Notes under the pieces: generated by a model
Told to the model about the DNA's origin: nothing
The model's database searches: none
What the model saw: the letters and a program-made list of their open reading frames with translations, nothing else
NCBI GenBank assembly: GCA_035772405.1
Contig: JAYKKM010000147.1
Coordinates: 4,050,501 to 4,114,500, forward strand
Direction of reading: 5' to 3'
Source of the DNA: Chrysogorgia sp. JL179-B06
Lineage: Eukaryota > Cnidaria > Anthozoa > Scleralcyonacea > Chrysogorgiidae
Length of the DNA: 64,000 nt
Translations under genes and position numbers: made by a program
Shown here: positions 21,601 through 36,000 of the stretch, piece after piece
How positions within the stretch are numbered: the stretch's first letter is position 1
Layout: each line of letters opens with the position of its first letter

Positions 21601-24082
21601 TTTAAACAGGCTACATTGCATGCAATTGTTAGGGTTTAGGAAGTTGTTTCCTCAAGGTTCTTGACGTCATATATGGCGTCATATGACGTCAGTAGAAACA
21701 AAACGCGAGTGCACAATAGCTTCAGCTGTAACATTATTTAGTATTAGTCTTTATTATATAGATGGGAGTGTTTTACTAAGAAATATGCAGTGACATATGT
21801 TCCATATGCTCACTAATGAAGATATCGATCACATGATTAAACATTTTCCCACCTTTTGCATTGAATCTATATAATAAAAAGAAAATTACAAGGTGCATGG
21901 CTTGAAGATATGAATTTTATGTTCTCGTAGTAAAAACAATATTTTACTCATTCGCTACGCTCATTCGTAAAATATTATTTTCACCACTCGAAGATAAAAT
22001 TCATATCTTCGCACCACCGTGTAATATCGGGCTTCTAGTCCCACCTCTGCGGCCAAGAGTTCGAATGCTGAGCTCGGACATTTGATCGCACGTGGAAAGA
22101 GTTGGTCAACACTCTTTCGAAAATCGTGGGTTTTCTCCGGGTTCTCCGGTTTCCTCCCACAGGGAAGTTGTCAGGGCGGGTTACGATAAATAGTTAGGAA
22201 AACTAATGATGATAAAAACTGTAAACATAAACAGCTAGGGTTGATTGATTCGGGGTATTGGGTACTAGGTACCGAATGTCATAGAATAAATTATCGTGTT
22301 GTATAAAGCGCATTTGATCATATACACAATTGTTAATTTGCGCTATATTATAAATAGTAAACATTATTATTATTATATTTGATCTTGTTATCGGCCGTTA
22401 TTCAGAATACCATCTCAAAGACCTGTATGGATAAATTTGTATGATTCAATATCACCTCATTGAAAAGGCATTAATGTTCTTTAAAGTGCCCCTGTGATCA
22501 AATTTTTGGTATCCCTAATTTTTACATATTTGTAAAGTGCATGGTGTTCTTACTTAACTTGCCAAATTTCAAGCAATTGCGAGCATGGGAAGTTGCCTTT
22601 TCATACTGTTTTTATACGAGATTATACGGCCGCCATTACTCGAACATGTTCCGGACGCTTAGATTGCGATTAGAGGAAGTGACGTCAAAGACGCAACACG
22701 TGGCTAGTTGTGTATGAATATAAAGATATACTTGGGGAAAACTTTCTATTGTAACTTGTCGTATAATTGCCATTAAGCTTTGTCACGTGTTGAGTCTCTG
22801 ACGTCACAATTACATACACTGCTGTGGAATCGCGGGCTCGTCTGGAACAAGTTTTGAGCAATGGCGGACAAAATTTGGGCTTCTTTGGAAGTTAAATTTC
22901 TTGTGATAGAATGTTTGTTGTTCATTTTTTTGGCAAATGCGAACATTTATTAACCTAAAATGATGTTCTTTAACAAAAAGGCCAGGAAACATGTGATATT
23001 TTGTCGCAGGGGCACTTTAACGAAATTGACGTAGCTTATGGTTGAAAACACACTTTCTTTTTGCTCATTTATAATAACAACAAAATGTGAACAAAACGTC
23101 AAAAGGAAGCATCTTATATGGTAGCATATCTATCTGATATTTTATTTTCAAAATATCCGAACCTGTAATTTAAGTTTCGCTCAGTCGACCACTTTAGCAC
23201 TTATTTTGCTTATCAACCTGCTCTATAGGTGTGCGAACATTCTGTAGAGCAGTTTTACTACAAACTTATCGGCTTAAAACATCCTGATTACCTTAAACGA
23301 ATGTTGCGCAGTAAATTAAATTTTCTATTTATTTAAATTGATATATTACTCAATGTAGAACAATAGTTGTGAAAGGCGAAATGTTTTACGCCCCTGGAAG
23401 ATAATTAGTCCCCCCGCGAAACGCCAAACTTTGGTAAAGGGAATGCATGGCCTCAGTCTTAATAGTTCCGTCTCAGCAAAATAATTTCGAAATGTTTACC
23501 TCAAACATGTCGAGTTAAAGCATTAATTACACTAAACGTATGTTCCGGCAGTAACAAATTAAATTTTCTATATTGCTCAATGTAGAAAAATAGTTGTGAA
23601 TGGCGAAATGTGCAGTTACACCCCTGGCAAAGCACAGGAAGCGAGAAGTTCCCGCGTTTAATCAAAACGTCAAATTTTAATAAAAAGAATGCATGGCCTC
23701 AGCCTTAACAGTTCCGTCTCAACAAAATAATTTCGAATATTCAGCTGTAATTATAGGGTAACTAGATCGCTTGGTCCCTATATTTCTACAGTACACTTAG
23801 GTTTTAGAGGTTTTGTTTTTGGTAATTCACATAATAAAACCTGATGTTCAAGGTTTCAAACAATTAATAAGACGAGAGAGAAGACTCATAGTGTGCATCA
23901 AGATATATATTTATTAAGCATTGAAAATAGGTTGAATTTTTAGCTATCGTGAGTATTGTTGATAAAAGTTTATAAAAATTAATAATGAGTTTAATTAAAT
24001 TTAAGATTGAATTGAAATCAACACTAGTTCTATAAATTAAAGTTCAAAAGTGATAAGAATATAGTCTGGATTATAATACATC

Positions 24083-24505
24083 CTAACATCCAGTGGGTAT
24101 GCAGTCAAAATCATACGGTGCTTTTTTAAACTCGTCGCAATCTATTCCTCCATCTTCATTTATGTCCCCTTGTTTGAAAGTGTCTTGAAGCCCCGGTGCG
24201 TCCGTCTTCATTTCCAAGGTCTCTGCGAATTCTTCATGACTGATTTTGCCATTATTGTCCTTGTCATACTTGGCAAAGTCACACGGAAAGCCACCGTCGT
24301 CATTTTCGATTTCAGGCGCGACCGATCGTTTTCGCCCGCAAACTTGAGTTGTGTAACAATAACGCACTGTGAAATATTGATAACGTCCACAACAGGGAAC
24401 GTAAACGAGATGAAGAGAGAACCTGCAGACGCGGTAAGTGTACGCCGCCTCCGAACTGCTGATTATCGCACCCAGTACCAGTAATGTGAATAGTGCTAGC
24501 TTCAT
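24083..24505 (-). CDS. secreted Cys-rich EF-hand-pair preproprotein, copy 4
   Basis: Intact, 140 residues, identical in protein to copies 1-3. At DNA level it matches copy 1 more closely than its neighbours (GGTATGCAGTC near the 3' end, AAAAATTCAT at the intron end). Exon 1 ends at 25716, the TATA box is at 25832-25839 and the poly-A signal at 23910-23915. Confidence 0.88.
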   Translation of the reverse strand: MKLALFTLLVLGAIISSSEAAYTYRVCRFSLHLVYVPCCGRYQYFTVRYCYTTQVCGRKRSVAPEIENDDGGFPCDFAKYDKDNNGKISHEEFAETLEMKTDAPGLQDTFKQGDINEDGGIDCDEFKKAPYDFDCIPTGC

Positions 24506-25831
24506 ACTTCTTCTTTCCTGTATTGAAAAAGCAGGAAATAGATCATAAAAATTCATAGTTTCATTAGCAGGTCAAACTGTTTAGTAAATTCATGTTCTTA
24601 TATGTAAACCTGATTATACACACTGTAATCAAAGTATGAAAACAAGAAAGGTATATATAGTAAACTGGCAAAACCAAGCCTCAACGAGACACTAACGTTT
24701 AGAGCGAAGGCCCTTCAGCTTCGTCAGAGCATGGTTATTGTGCCCCTGTATTTTCAGACTTTAAACTTTGTCACTTCCATGGAGCTTTTATTTCCCAGCC
24801 CTCTTCTGTGCGTTTATATGAAAAATTTCCAACCCTCCTAGGCGAGATCTTGGGTTGACAATAGCGACATCTCGCTTAGGAGGGCTGATCGAGGGAGCGG
24901 AGATAAGACCCTGGCCCTCTTGTCATGTGCATGAACGCAAACAAATGTTTACTAGGAATTACGCTGAGACGTGGGATCTCGGTAAAGAGGGCTAGCCCGC
25001 GGGGATGGACCTCCTCCATATAAACAACCCCTAAGAGGACCTTAGAGGATGGAGAAACCCTTGATCGGGGGGGGGGGGTCTAGGGGGTTATGGTATAGGA
25101 TTAAATCGAGGCAAAGGACGTTAGGATTAGGTTTACGACTATAGGTTTATGATTAGGGTTACAATTAGGGTTAGGTTAGTATATATTCTAAGATTGTATA
25201 TATTCTAACACTCGAAATTTTCCTTCACCATAAATCCTTAGAACATGCAGTTTAATCGAGTGAAATACCAAATATTACTTGTATAGTTTGACATCGAAAC
25301 GTTAGTGTATGTTTTTTCTATCGTTTTGTTATTTCCGATATTCGTACGAAGATGAACATGTAGTAGGAAAACAATGAAAAACAAATTTGAAAAAGTCTTT
25401 AGAAGTAAGGTTTATTGACGATTGTATTGAATCACAATTTTGTCGTTTGTGTGGCTGATGTAGAGTAGACATTGAATACATAATCAATAAGTATTGTACG
25501 CCGTTTTCACATCAGATAGCGAGAATTATCAAGGCCTCTTTTTATGTTATCCCACATTCACAATCTCGATCTTGCAATAATTCGCATAGCCTCATGTGAA
25601 AACCAAGTCCTGCATGTGTGCAGTATGACAACTATATATATAACCATGCATGTAAAACTCTGAGATAATTTGAGGAATGTTAACTGATAAGTTTAAAACA
25701 TTTGAAAAAACTTACGTTCAACTGAAATAAGAATACTGTCAGTAACTTTCAATTGTCTTGAGATGATAAACGTTGAGATGATAAACGTTGACAGGACTTG
25801 GCAGTTTGATTCCAGGTACGCAAGGGACTTG

Positions 25832-25839
25832 CTTTTATA
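25832..25839 (-). promoter_or_regulatory. TATA box of EF-hand gene copy 4
   Basis: TATAAAAG on the minus strand, with the exon 1 donor at 25715. Confidence 0.68.
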
Positions 25840-28800
25840 CTTTACAGTCCGTTCCTGGAAAACAATTAATTTCTTTGTATATTCAAATTAAAACTATGGG
25901 TGTGTTATGTTTCTCACATGAACAAAAATATTCGAAATTATTTTGTTGAGACGGAACTATTAAGCTGAGGCCATGCATTTATTTCTTTATCAAAGTTTGG
26001 CATTTTGATCAAACGCGGGGGAACTTCTCGACTTCCTGTGCTTTGCCAGGGTTTCGCCATTTAAACTATTTTTTCTACATTGAGCAATATAGAAAATTTA
26101 ATTTATTACTGTCGGAACATTTAGTGTGATGCATGTTTTAAGTCGACATGTTTCAGGTAAAAAGCGCGCTGAAACTATTTTATATGACAAAATGTTCGCA
26201 AATATATAGAGCAAGTTGATAAATAAAATAAGTGTCAAAGTGGTCGAGTGAACAGAACTTAAATTATTTCGGATATATTTTGAGAAGTAAAGATCAGATA
26301 GATATGCTATAGCACAAGATGCTTTCATTTGACATTTTTTCAAATGTTGCGGTATTATGATGAATATAAAGCAAAAGGAAATTGTGTTTTTAACCATAAA
26401 CTACGTCAATTTCATCGAAGTACAATATCAATAATGTAGCTTGAACTATATATATATATGAGGCATTGATTATCTATAATTATTAAGTAGATATCTAAAT
26501 TTCAATACAAATAGTTATCCCATACAGATCTTTGAGATGGTATTTTGAGTAACGGCAGATAATAAGATCGAATATAGACTAATAGTAAATAGTTATAGCT
26601 GAAGCTATTGTGCAAATAAACAAAACACGATTCATTAACAAAACACGATTGTCCTGTAACAGCACTCGCGTTTTTGGTTCTACTCATGACATCATAATGA
26701 CGTCAAAGAACCTTGAGCAGACAACTTCGAGAACCATATTGAAAACAATTACATGCGATGTATAGCCTCTGTTTATAATAAATTGTAAGTAATTTTATTT
26801 AAGAATTTTCAAATAACACATGATAGCATCAGACATGAACTATATATATAGCTATAACTATTTTAACCCACATTTTCTCTTGTATTTTAGTATAATATAG
26901 TATAGTATAGTATATAGAATTTTATCTGTTTATATTACTTATTTTATTTTATTTAACTTAAATTGTGTTTTTAAAATTATTTGTAATAGCTAAATACATT
27001 GACCCTTTTCAATAAAGTTTTTTCTTAAAACAATAAAGTTTTTTTTCGAACATTGTTATTTGTTATGTATATTTTGTTATGAACATTGTTATTTTGTTAT
27101 GAACATTTCAATATGCATATTGTCGTACTGGCGAAATTTTACAAGAGGCTGAACAGTGCTTGCCAGAATGACGTTCAAACATGATGTTATAGGGACCTCA
27201 ATATCGTTAAGATGATGGCGGTTAAAAAATAATGGAAATTTTGGCATCTAAAAGAAGTCATGGTTAGTTGACTACGGTATTTTATTCTTGAAGCTTGTTT
27301 TATGACTTCCAAAACACTTCAATACTGTTAAAACAATTGCAGTGTCTTTTTCTAAAGCAATCTTAAGGAACAGCTCTCAACTCTCTGTGAGTTCACGTCG
27401 TCCTGAAGATGTGACAATGCTCAGAGTTGCGTTGTAAACAGAACGACGACGGTGTCGAGAATACTCTTAGGACTAAAAGAATTATTCATTCTCTTTGTTT
27501 TGCATGAATAATTATTTTGTTTTGAATGACGTCATCGTTAAGGTTATCGCGCTGGAACAACTTGGAAGTGATGTAGGTTTTTGAGAAAATCAGATGATTG
27601 GAAAATAATTATTTATGACACGACTATTTTTGCAAATAAGTGCGCACACAATTAGGACAATTATATGCATATAATCGTTTCGGTCATCTGCGATGCACAG
27701 TTTAAAAGGACTGGGACGATGTGGACGACTATATGAGAATCTTCCTTAATTAGCGAGTAACTAAAGACACCTTTATAGCTGAATGTATTGTGTCGGCTAT
27801 CACAATTATCATTTATCATAACATTATGTGTCTTTAATTGGGATTGAATCATGTTGAGAATATCATGGGAGTAATGGTATCAATTATATTTAAAAAATAT
27901 TTTAGAATAATGACCACTAACAACCTATAGTTATTATTGGCATGTATAACTTGAAATTATAGAGATTCTTATTCATGCAAACTGTTTCTGCAATGGCCGC
28001 TCTTTCATGTCAACCTATATTGTCTTATATAAGCAGACAAAACAAACTGTGAATTTGTAAAATGTTTTCATAGGTTTAACCAATTGAGATGCGGTGTTAA
28101 AATTGGTGTTAAGCTTCAGTAAATAGAACCTGACCAAATTGTTGATCAATGTAAGCACACAAAACAAGCAGTCTAATAGTAGTAAAAAAGTAGAGTGCTA
28201 CTTGGACAGTGTTTTGGATATATAGCAAAGTGAAAAGCTGGTAAACTGCCAAGTGAAAAGGTGTTATCCTGCGATAACACGCGTTATTGTGTATCTGTAG
28301 GTCTCTGAATCTTCAACTGCATAAGCGAAACCACAGTTGCCCAAGCTCGTTGTGTGGTAATCTGTGTTTATATTGGAATTTATTTGATTTGTCAAAATTA
28401 GAGGATATTTTCATCTATTATTTGCAGTTAATGAAATAATGTGTAGTTATATCTACCATAAAGTGTATGTGTGATCAGTGTCTGTTCGGTAATATTTAGG
28501 ACATTTACAGCGAAAATATAATGGCAATATATAACCATATATTAAATTTGTTAATATCGAAAAATTATACTAAGACTATTCAACAAAATAAACATTTATA
28601 AATCTTGTTGTTTTTCCTTGTAAAACTTGGCACCATTCTGTTCATTATACTTCAAACCCGTTTGTGATATGTAGGTTTGAAGTATAATGAACAGAATATA
28701 GCTATAGCATGCAATATAGCTTCATGTGTGCTATGCTATATTGCTATGCACGAAGATGTTTAGCTAAAGCTTCGTGTATCACGGCATGCTATTTACAATC

Positions 28801-31321
28801 TGCATGGAAATTCCTAAATAGAATTATTTACAACTTATTTTAAACAGGCTACATTGCATGCAATTGTTAGAGTTTAGGAAGTTGTTTCCTCAAGGTTCTT
28901 GACGTCATATATGGCGTCATATGACGTCAGTAGAAACAAAACGCGAGTGCACAATAGCTTCAGCTGTAACATTATTTAGTATTAGTCTTTATTATATAGA
29001 TGGGAGTGTTTTACTAAGAAATATGCAGTGACATATGTTCCATATGCTCACTAATGAAGATATCGATCACATGATTAAACATTTTCCCACCTTTTGCATT
29101 GAATCTATATAATAAAAAGAAAATTACAAGGTGCATGGCTTGAAGATATGAATTTTATGTTCTCGTAGTAAAAACAATATTTTACTCATTCGCTACGCTC
29201 ATTCGTAAAATATTATTTTCACCACTCGAAGATAAAATTCATATCTTCGCACCACCGTGTAATATCGGGCTTCTAGTCCCACCTCTGCGGCCAAGAGTTC
29301 GAATGCTGAGCTCGGACATTTGATCGCACGTGGAAAGAGTTGGTCAACACTCTTTCGAAAATCGTGGGTTTTCTCCGGGTTCTCCGGTTTCCTCCCACAG
29401 GGAAGTTGTCAGGGCGGGTTACGATAAATAGTTAGGAAAACTAATGATGATAAAAACTGTAAACATAAACAGCTAGGGTTGATTGATTCGGGGTATTGGG
29501 TACTAGGTACCGAATGTCATAGAATAAATTATCGTGTTGTATAAAGCGCATTTGATCATATACACAATTGTTAATTTGCGCTATATTATAAATAGTAAAC
29601 ATTATTATTATTATATTTGATCTTGTTATCGGCCGTTATTCAGAATACCATCTCAAAGACCTGTATGGATAAATTTGTATGATTCAATATCACCTCATTG
29701 AAAAGGCATTAATGTTCTTTAAAGTGCCCCTGTGATCAAATTTTTGGTATCCCTAATTTTTACATATTTGTAAAGTGCATGGTGTTCTTACTTAACTTGC
29801 CAAATTTCAAGCAATTGCGAGCATGGGAAGTTGCCTTTTCATACTGTTTTTATACGAGATTATACGGCCGCCATTACTCGAACATGTTCCGGACGCTTAG
29901 ATTGCGATTAGAGGAAGTGACGTCAAAGACGCAACACGTGGCTAGTTGTGTATGAATATAAAGATATACTTGGGGAAAACTTTCTATTGTAACTTGTCGT
30001 ATAATTGCCATTAAGCTTTGTCACGTGTTGAGTCTCTGACGTCACAATTACATACACTGCTGTGGAATCGCGGGCTCGTCTGGAACAAGTTTTGAGCAAT
30101 GGCGGACAAAATTTGGGCTTCTTTGGAAGTTAAATTTCTTGTGATAGAATGTTTGTTGTTCATTTTTTTGGCAAATGCGAACATTTATTAACCTAAAATG
30201 ATGTTCTTTAACAAAAAGGCCAGGAAACATGTGATATTTTGTCGCAGGGGCACTTTAACGAAATTGACGTAGCTTATGGTTGAAAACACACTTTCTTTTT
30301 GCTCATTTATAATAACAACAAAATGTGAACAAAACGTCAAAAGGAAGCATCTTATATGGTAGCATATCTATCTGATATTTTATTTTCAAAATATCCGAAC
30401 CTGTAATTTAAGTTTCGCTCAGTCGACCACTTTAGCACTTATTTTGCTTATCAACCTGCTCTATAGGTGTGCGAACATTCTGTAGAGCAGTTTTACTACA
30501 AACTTATCGGCTTAAAACATCCTGATTACCTTAAACGAATGTTGCGCAGTAAATTAAATTTTCTATTTATTTAAATTGATATATTACTCAATGTAGAACA
30601 ATAGTTGTGAAAGGCGAAATGTTTTACGCCCCTGGAAGATAATTAGTCCCCCCGCGAAACGCCAAACTTTGGTAAAGGGAATGCATGGCCTCAGTCTTAA
30701 TAGTTCCGTCTCAGCAAAATAATTTCGAAATTTTTACCTCAAACATGTCGAGTTAAAGCATTAATTACACTAAACGTATGTTCCGGCAGTAACAAATTAA
30801 ATTTTCTATATTGCTCAATGTAGAAAAATAGTTGTGAATGGCGAAATGTGCAGTTACACCCCTGGCAAAGCACAGGAAGCGAGAAGTTCCCCGCGTTTAA
30901 TCAAAACGTCAAATTTTAATAAAAAGAATGCATGGCCTCAGCCTTAACAGTTCCGTCTCAACAAAATAATTTCGAATATTCAGCTGTAATTATAGGGTAA
31001 CTAGATCGCTTGGTCCCTATATTTCTACAGTACACTTAGGTTTTAGAGGTTTTGTTTTTGGTAATTCACATAATAAAACCTGATGTTCAAGGTTTCAAAC
31101 AATTAATAAGACGAGAGAGAAGACTCATAGTGTGCATCAAGATATATCTTTATTAAGCATTGAAAATAGGTTGAATTTTTAGCTATCGTGAGTATTGTTG
31201 ATAAAAGTTTATAAAAATTAATAATGAGTTTAATTAAATTTAAGATTGAATTGAAATCAACACTAGTTCTATAAATTAAAGTTCAAAAGTGATAAGAATA
31301 TAGTCTGGATTATAATACATC

Positions 31322-31744
31322 CTAACATCCAGTGGGTATGCAATCAAAATCATACGGTGCTTTTTTAAACTCGTCGCAATCTATTCCTCCATCTTCATTT
31401 ATGTCCCCTTGTTTGAAAGTGTCTTGAAGCCCCGGTGCGTCCGTCTTCATTTCCAAGGTCTCTGCGAATTCTTCATGACTGATTTTGCCATTATTGTCCT
31501 TGTCATACTTGGCAAAGTCACACGGAAAGCCACCGTCGTCATTTTCGATTTCAGGCGCGACCGATCGTTTTCGCCCGCAAACTTGAGTTGTGTAACAATA
31601 ACGCACTGTGAAATATTGATAACGTCCACAACAGGGAACGTAAACGAGATGAAGAGAGAACCTGCAGACGCGGTAAGTGTACGCCGCCTCCGAACTGCTG
31701 ATTATCGCACCCAGTACCAGTAATGTGAATAGTGCTAGCTTCAT
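31322..31744 (-). CDS. secreted Cys-rich EF-hand-pair preproprotein, copy 5
   Basis: Intact, 140 residues, the fifth copy with the identical protein. Exon 1 ends at 32956, the TATA box is at 33072-33079 and the poly-A signal at 31149-31154. Five copies with the same product, each with its own promoter, point to dosage rather than diversification. Confidence 0.88.
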   Translation of the reverse strand: MKLALFTLLVLGAIISSSEAAYTYRVCRFSLHLVYVPCCGRYQYFTVRYCYTTQVCGRKRSVAPEIENDDGGFPCDFAKYDKDNNGKISHEEFAETLEMKTDAPGLQDTFKQGDINEDGGIDCDEFKKAPYDFDCIPTGC

Positions 31745-33071
31745 ACTTCTTCTTTCCTGTATTGAAAAAGCAGGAAATAGATCATAACAATTCATAGTTT
31801 CATTAGCAGGTCAAACTGTTTAGTAAATTCATGTTCTTATATGTAAACCTGATTATACACACTGTAATCAAAGTATGAAAACAAGAAAGGTATATATAGT
31901 AAACTGGCAAAACGAAGCCTCAACGAGACACTAACGTTTAGAGCGAAGGCCCTTCAGCTTCGTCAGAGCATGGTTATTGTGCCCCTGTATTTTCAGACTT
32001 TAAACTTTGTCACTTCCATGGAGCTTTTATTTCCCAGCCCTCTTCAGTGCGTTTATATGAAAAATTTCCAACCCTCCTAGGCGAGATCTTGGGTTGACAA
32101 TAGCGACATCTCGCTTAGGAGGGCTGATCGAGGGAGCGGAGATAAGACCCTGGCCCTCTTGTCATGTGCATGAACGCAAACAAATGTTTACTAGGAATTA
32201 CGCTGAGACGTGGGATCTCGGTAAAGAGGGCTAGCCCGCGGGGATGGACCTCCTCCATATAAACAACCCCTAAGAGGACCTTAGAGGATGGAGAAACCCT
32301 TGATCGGGGGGGGGGGGGGGGGTAGGGGGTTATGGTATAGGATTAAATCGAGGCAAAGGACGTTAGGATTAGGTTTACGACTATAGGTTTATGATTAGGG
32401 TTACAATTAGGGTTAGGTTAGTATATATTCTAAGATTGTATATATTCTAACACTCGAAATTTTCCTTCACCATAAATCCTTAGAACATGCAGTTTAATCG
32501 AGTGAAATACCAAATATTACTTGTATAGTTTGACATCGAAACGTTAGTGTATGTTTTTTCTATCGTTTTGTTATTTCCGATATTCGTACGAAGATGAACA
32601 TGTAGTAGGAAAACAATGAAAAACAAATTTGAAGAAGTCTTTAGAAGTAAGGTTTATTGACGATTGTATTGAATCACAATTTTGTCGTTTGTGTGGCTGA
32701 TGTAGAGTAGACATTGAATACATAATCAATAAGTATTGTACGCCGTTTTCACATCAGATAGCGAGAATTATCAAGGCCTCTTTTTATGTTATCCCACATT
32801 CACAATCTCGATCTTGCAATAATTCGCATAGCCTCATGTGAAAACCAAGTCCTGCATGTGTGCAGTATGACAACTATATATAACCATACATGTAAAACTC
32901 TGAGATAATTTGAGGAATGTTAACTGATAAGTTTAAAACATTTGAAAAAACTTACGTTCAACTGAAATAAGAATACTGTCAGTAACTTTCAATTGTCTTG
33001 AGATGATAAACGTTGAGATGATAAACGTTGACAGGACTTGGCAGTTTGATTCCAGGTACGCAAGGGACTTG

Positions 33072-33079
33072 CTTTTATA
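33072..33079 (-). promoter_or_regulatory. TATA box of EF-hand gene copy 5
   Basis: TATAAAAG on the minus strand, with the exon 1 donor at 32955. Confidence 0.68.
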
Positions 33080-36000
33080 CTTTACAGTCCGTTCCTGGAA
33101 AACAATTAATTTCTTTGTATATTCAAATTAAAACTATGGGTGTGTTATGTTTCTCACATGAACAAAAATATTCGAAATTATTTTGTTGAGACGGAACTAT
33201 TAAGCTGAGGCCATGCATTTATTTCTTTATCAAAGTTTGGCATTTTTATCAAACGCGGGGGAACTTCTCGACTTCCTGTGCTTTGCCAGGGTTTCGCCAT
33301 TTAAACTATTTTTTCTACATTGAGCAATATAGAAAATTTAATTTATTACTGTCGGAACATTTAGTGTGATGCATGTTTTAAGTCGACATGTTTCAGGTAA
33401 AAAGCGCGCTGAAACTATTTTATATGACAAAATGTTCGCAAATATATAGAGCAAGTTGATAAATAAAATAAGTGTCAAAGTGGTCGAGTGAACAGAACTT
33501 AAATTATTTCGGATATATTTTGAGAAGTAAAGATCAGATAGATATGCTATAGCACAAGATGCTTTCATTTGACATTTTTTCAAATGTTGCGGTATTATGA
33601 TGAATATAAAGCAAAAGGAAATTGTGTTTTTAACCATAAACTACGTCAATTTCATCGAAGTACAATATCAATAATGTAGCTTGAACTATATATATATATG
33701 AGGCATTGATTATCTATAATTATTAAGTAGATATCTAAATTTCAATACAAATAGTTATCCCATACAGATCTTTGAGATGGTATTTTGAGTAACGGCAGAT
33801 AATAAGATCGAATATAGACTAATAGTAAATAGTTATAGCTGAAGCTATTGTGCAAATAAACAAAACACGATTCATTAACAAAACACGATTGTCCTGTAAC
33901 AGCACTCGCGTTTTTGGTTCTACTCATGACATCATAATGACGTCAAAGAACCTTGAGCAGACAACTTCGAGAACCTTATTGAAAACAATTACATGCGATG
34001 TATAGCCTCTGTTTATAATAAATTGTAAGTAATTTTATTTAAGAATTTTCAAATAACACATGATAGCATCAGACATGAACTATATATATAGCTATAACTA
34101 TTTTAACCCACATTTTCTCTTGTATTTTAGTATAATATAGTATAGTATAGTATATAGAATTTTATCTGTTTATATTACTTATTTTATTTTATTTAACTTA
34201 AATTGTGTTTTTAAAATTATTTGTAATAGCTAAATACATTGACCCTTTTCAATAAAGTTTTTTCTTAAAACAATAAAGTTTTTTTTCGAACATTGTTATT
34301 TGTTATGTATATTTTGTTATGAACATTGTTATTTTGTTATGAACATTTCAATATGCATATTGTCGTACTGGCGAAATTTTACAAGAGGCTGAACAGTGCT
34401 TGCCAGAATGACGTTCAAACATGATGTTTATAGGGACCTCAATATCGTTAAGATGATGGCGGTTAAAAAATAATAGAAATTTTGGCATCTAAAAGAAGTC
34501 ATGGTTAGTTGACTACGGTATTTTATTCTTGAAGCTTGTTTTATGACTTCCAAAACACTTCAATACTGTTAAAAACAATTGCAGTGTCTTTTTCTAAAGC
34601 AATCTTAAGGAACAGCTCTCAACTCTCTGTGAGTTCACGTCGTCCTGAAGATGTGACAATGCTCAGAGTTGCGTTGTAAACAGAACGACGACGGTGTCGA
34701 GAATACTCTTAGGACTAAAAGAATTATTCATTCTCTTTGTTTTGCATGAATAATTATTTTGTTTTGAATGACGTCATCGTTAAGGTTATCGCGCTGGAAC
34801 AACTTGGAAGTGATGTAGGTTTTTGAGAAAATCAGATGATTGGAAAATAATTATTTATGACACGACTATTTTTGCAAATAAGTGCGCACACAATTAGGAC
34901 AATTATATGCATATAATCGTTTCGGTCATCTGCGATGCACAGTTTAAAAGGACTGGGACGATGTGGACGACTATATGAGAATCTTCCTTAATTAGCGAGT
35001 AACTAAAGACACCTTTATAGCTGAATGTATTGTGTCGGCTATCACAATTATCATTTATCATAACATTATGTGTCTTTAATTGGGATTGAATCATGTTGAG
35101 AATATCATGGGAGTAATGGTATCAATTATATTTAAAAAATATTTTAGAATAATGACCACTAACAACCTATAGTTATTATTGGCATGTATAACTTGAAATT
35201 ATAGAGATTCTTATTCATGCAAACTGTTTCTGCAATGGCCGCTCTTTCATGTCAACCTATATTGTCTTATATAAGCAGACAAAACAAACTGTGAATTTGT
35301 AAAATGTTTTCATAGGTTTAACCAATTGAGATGCGGTGTTAAAATTGGTGTTAAGCTTCAGTAAATAGAACCTGACCAAATTGTTGATCAATGTAAGCAC
35401 ACAAAACAAGCAGTCTAATAGTAGTAAAAAAGTAGAGTGCTACTTGGACAGTGTTTTGGATATATAGCAAAGTGAAAAGCTGGTAAACTGCCAAGTGAAA
35501 AGGTGTTATCCTGCGATAACACGCGTTATTGTGTATCTGTAGGTCTCTGAATCTTCAACTGCATAAGCGAAACCACAGTTGCCCAAGCTCGTTGTGTGGT
35601 AATCTGTGTTTATATTGGAATTTATTTGATTTGTCAAAATTAGAGGATATTTTCATCTATTATTTGCAGTTAATGAAATAATGTGTAGTTATATCTACCA
35701 TAAAGTGTATGTGTGATCAGTGTCTGTTCGGTAATATTTAGGACATTTACAGCGAAAATATAATGGCAATATATAACCATATATTACCATATATTAAATT
35801 TGTTAATATCGAAAAATTATACTAAGACTATTCAACAAAATAAACATTTATAAATCTTGTTGTTTTTCCTTGTAAAACTTGGCACCATTCTGTTCATTAT
35901 ACTTCAAACCCGTTTGTGATATGTAGGTTTGAAGTATAATGAACAGAATATAACTATAGCAATGCAATATAGCTTCATGCGTGCTATGCTATATTGCTAT

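Larger units (their letters stand above)
15887..23127. repeat. array unit 3
   Basis: 7,241 bp. The gene half is of the unit 2/5 type. The spacer half is of the unit 5/6 type (GAACCTTATTG, AATAATAGAAAT, GTTAGGGTTTAGG). Poly-G is 14 long. Confidence 0.95.
23128..30365. repeat. array unit 4
   Basis: 7,238 bp. It matches unit 1 at every diagnostic site compared in both halves, although units 2 and 3 lie between them. Poly-G is 12 long, the shortest of units 1-7. Confidence 0.95.
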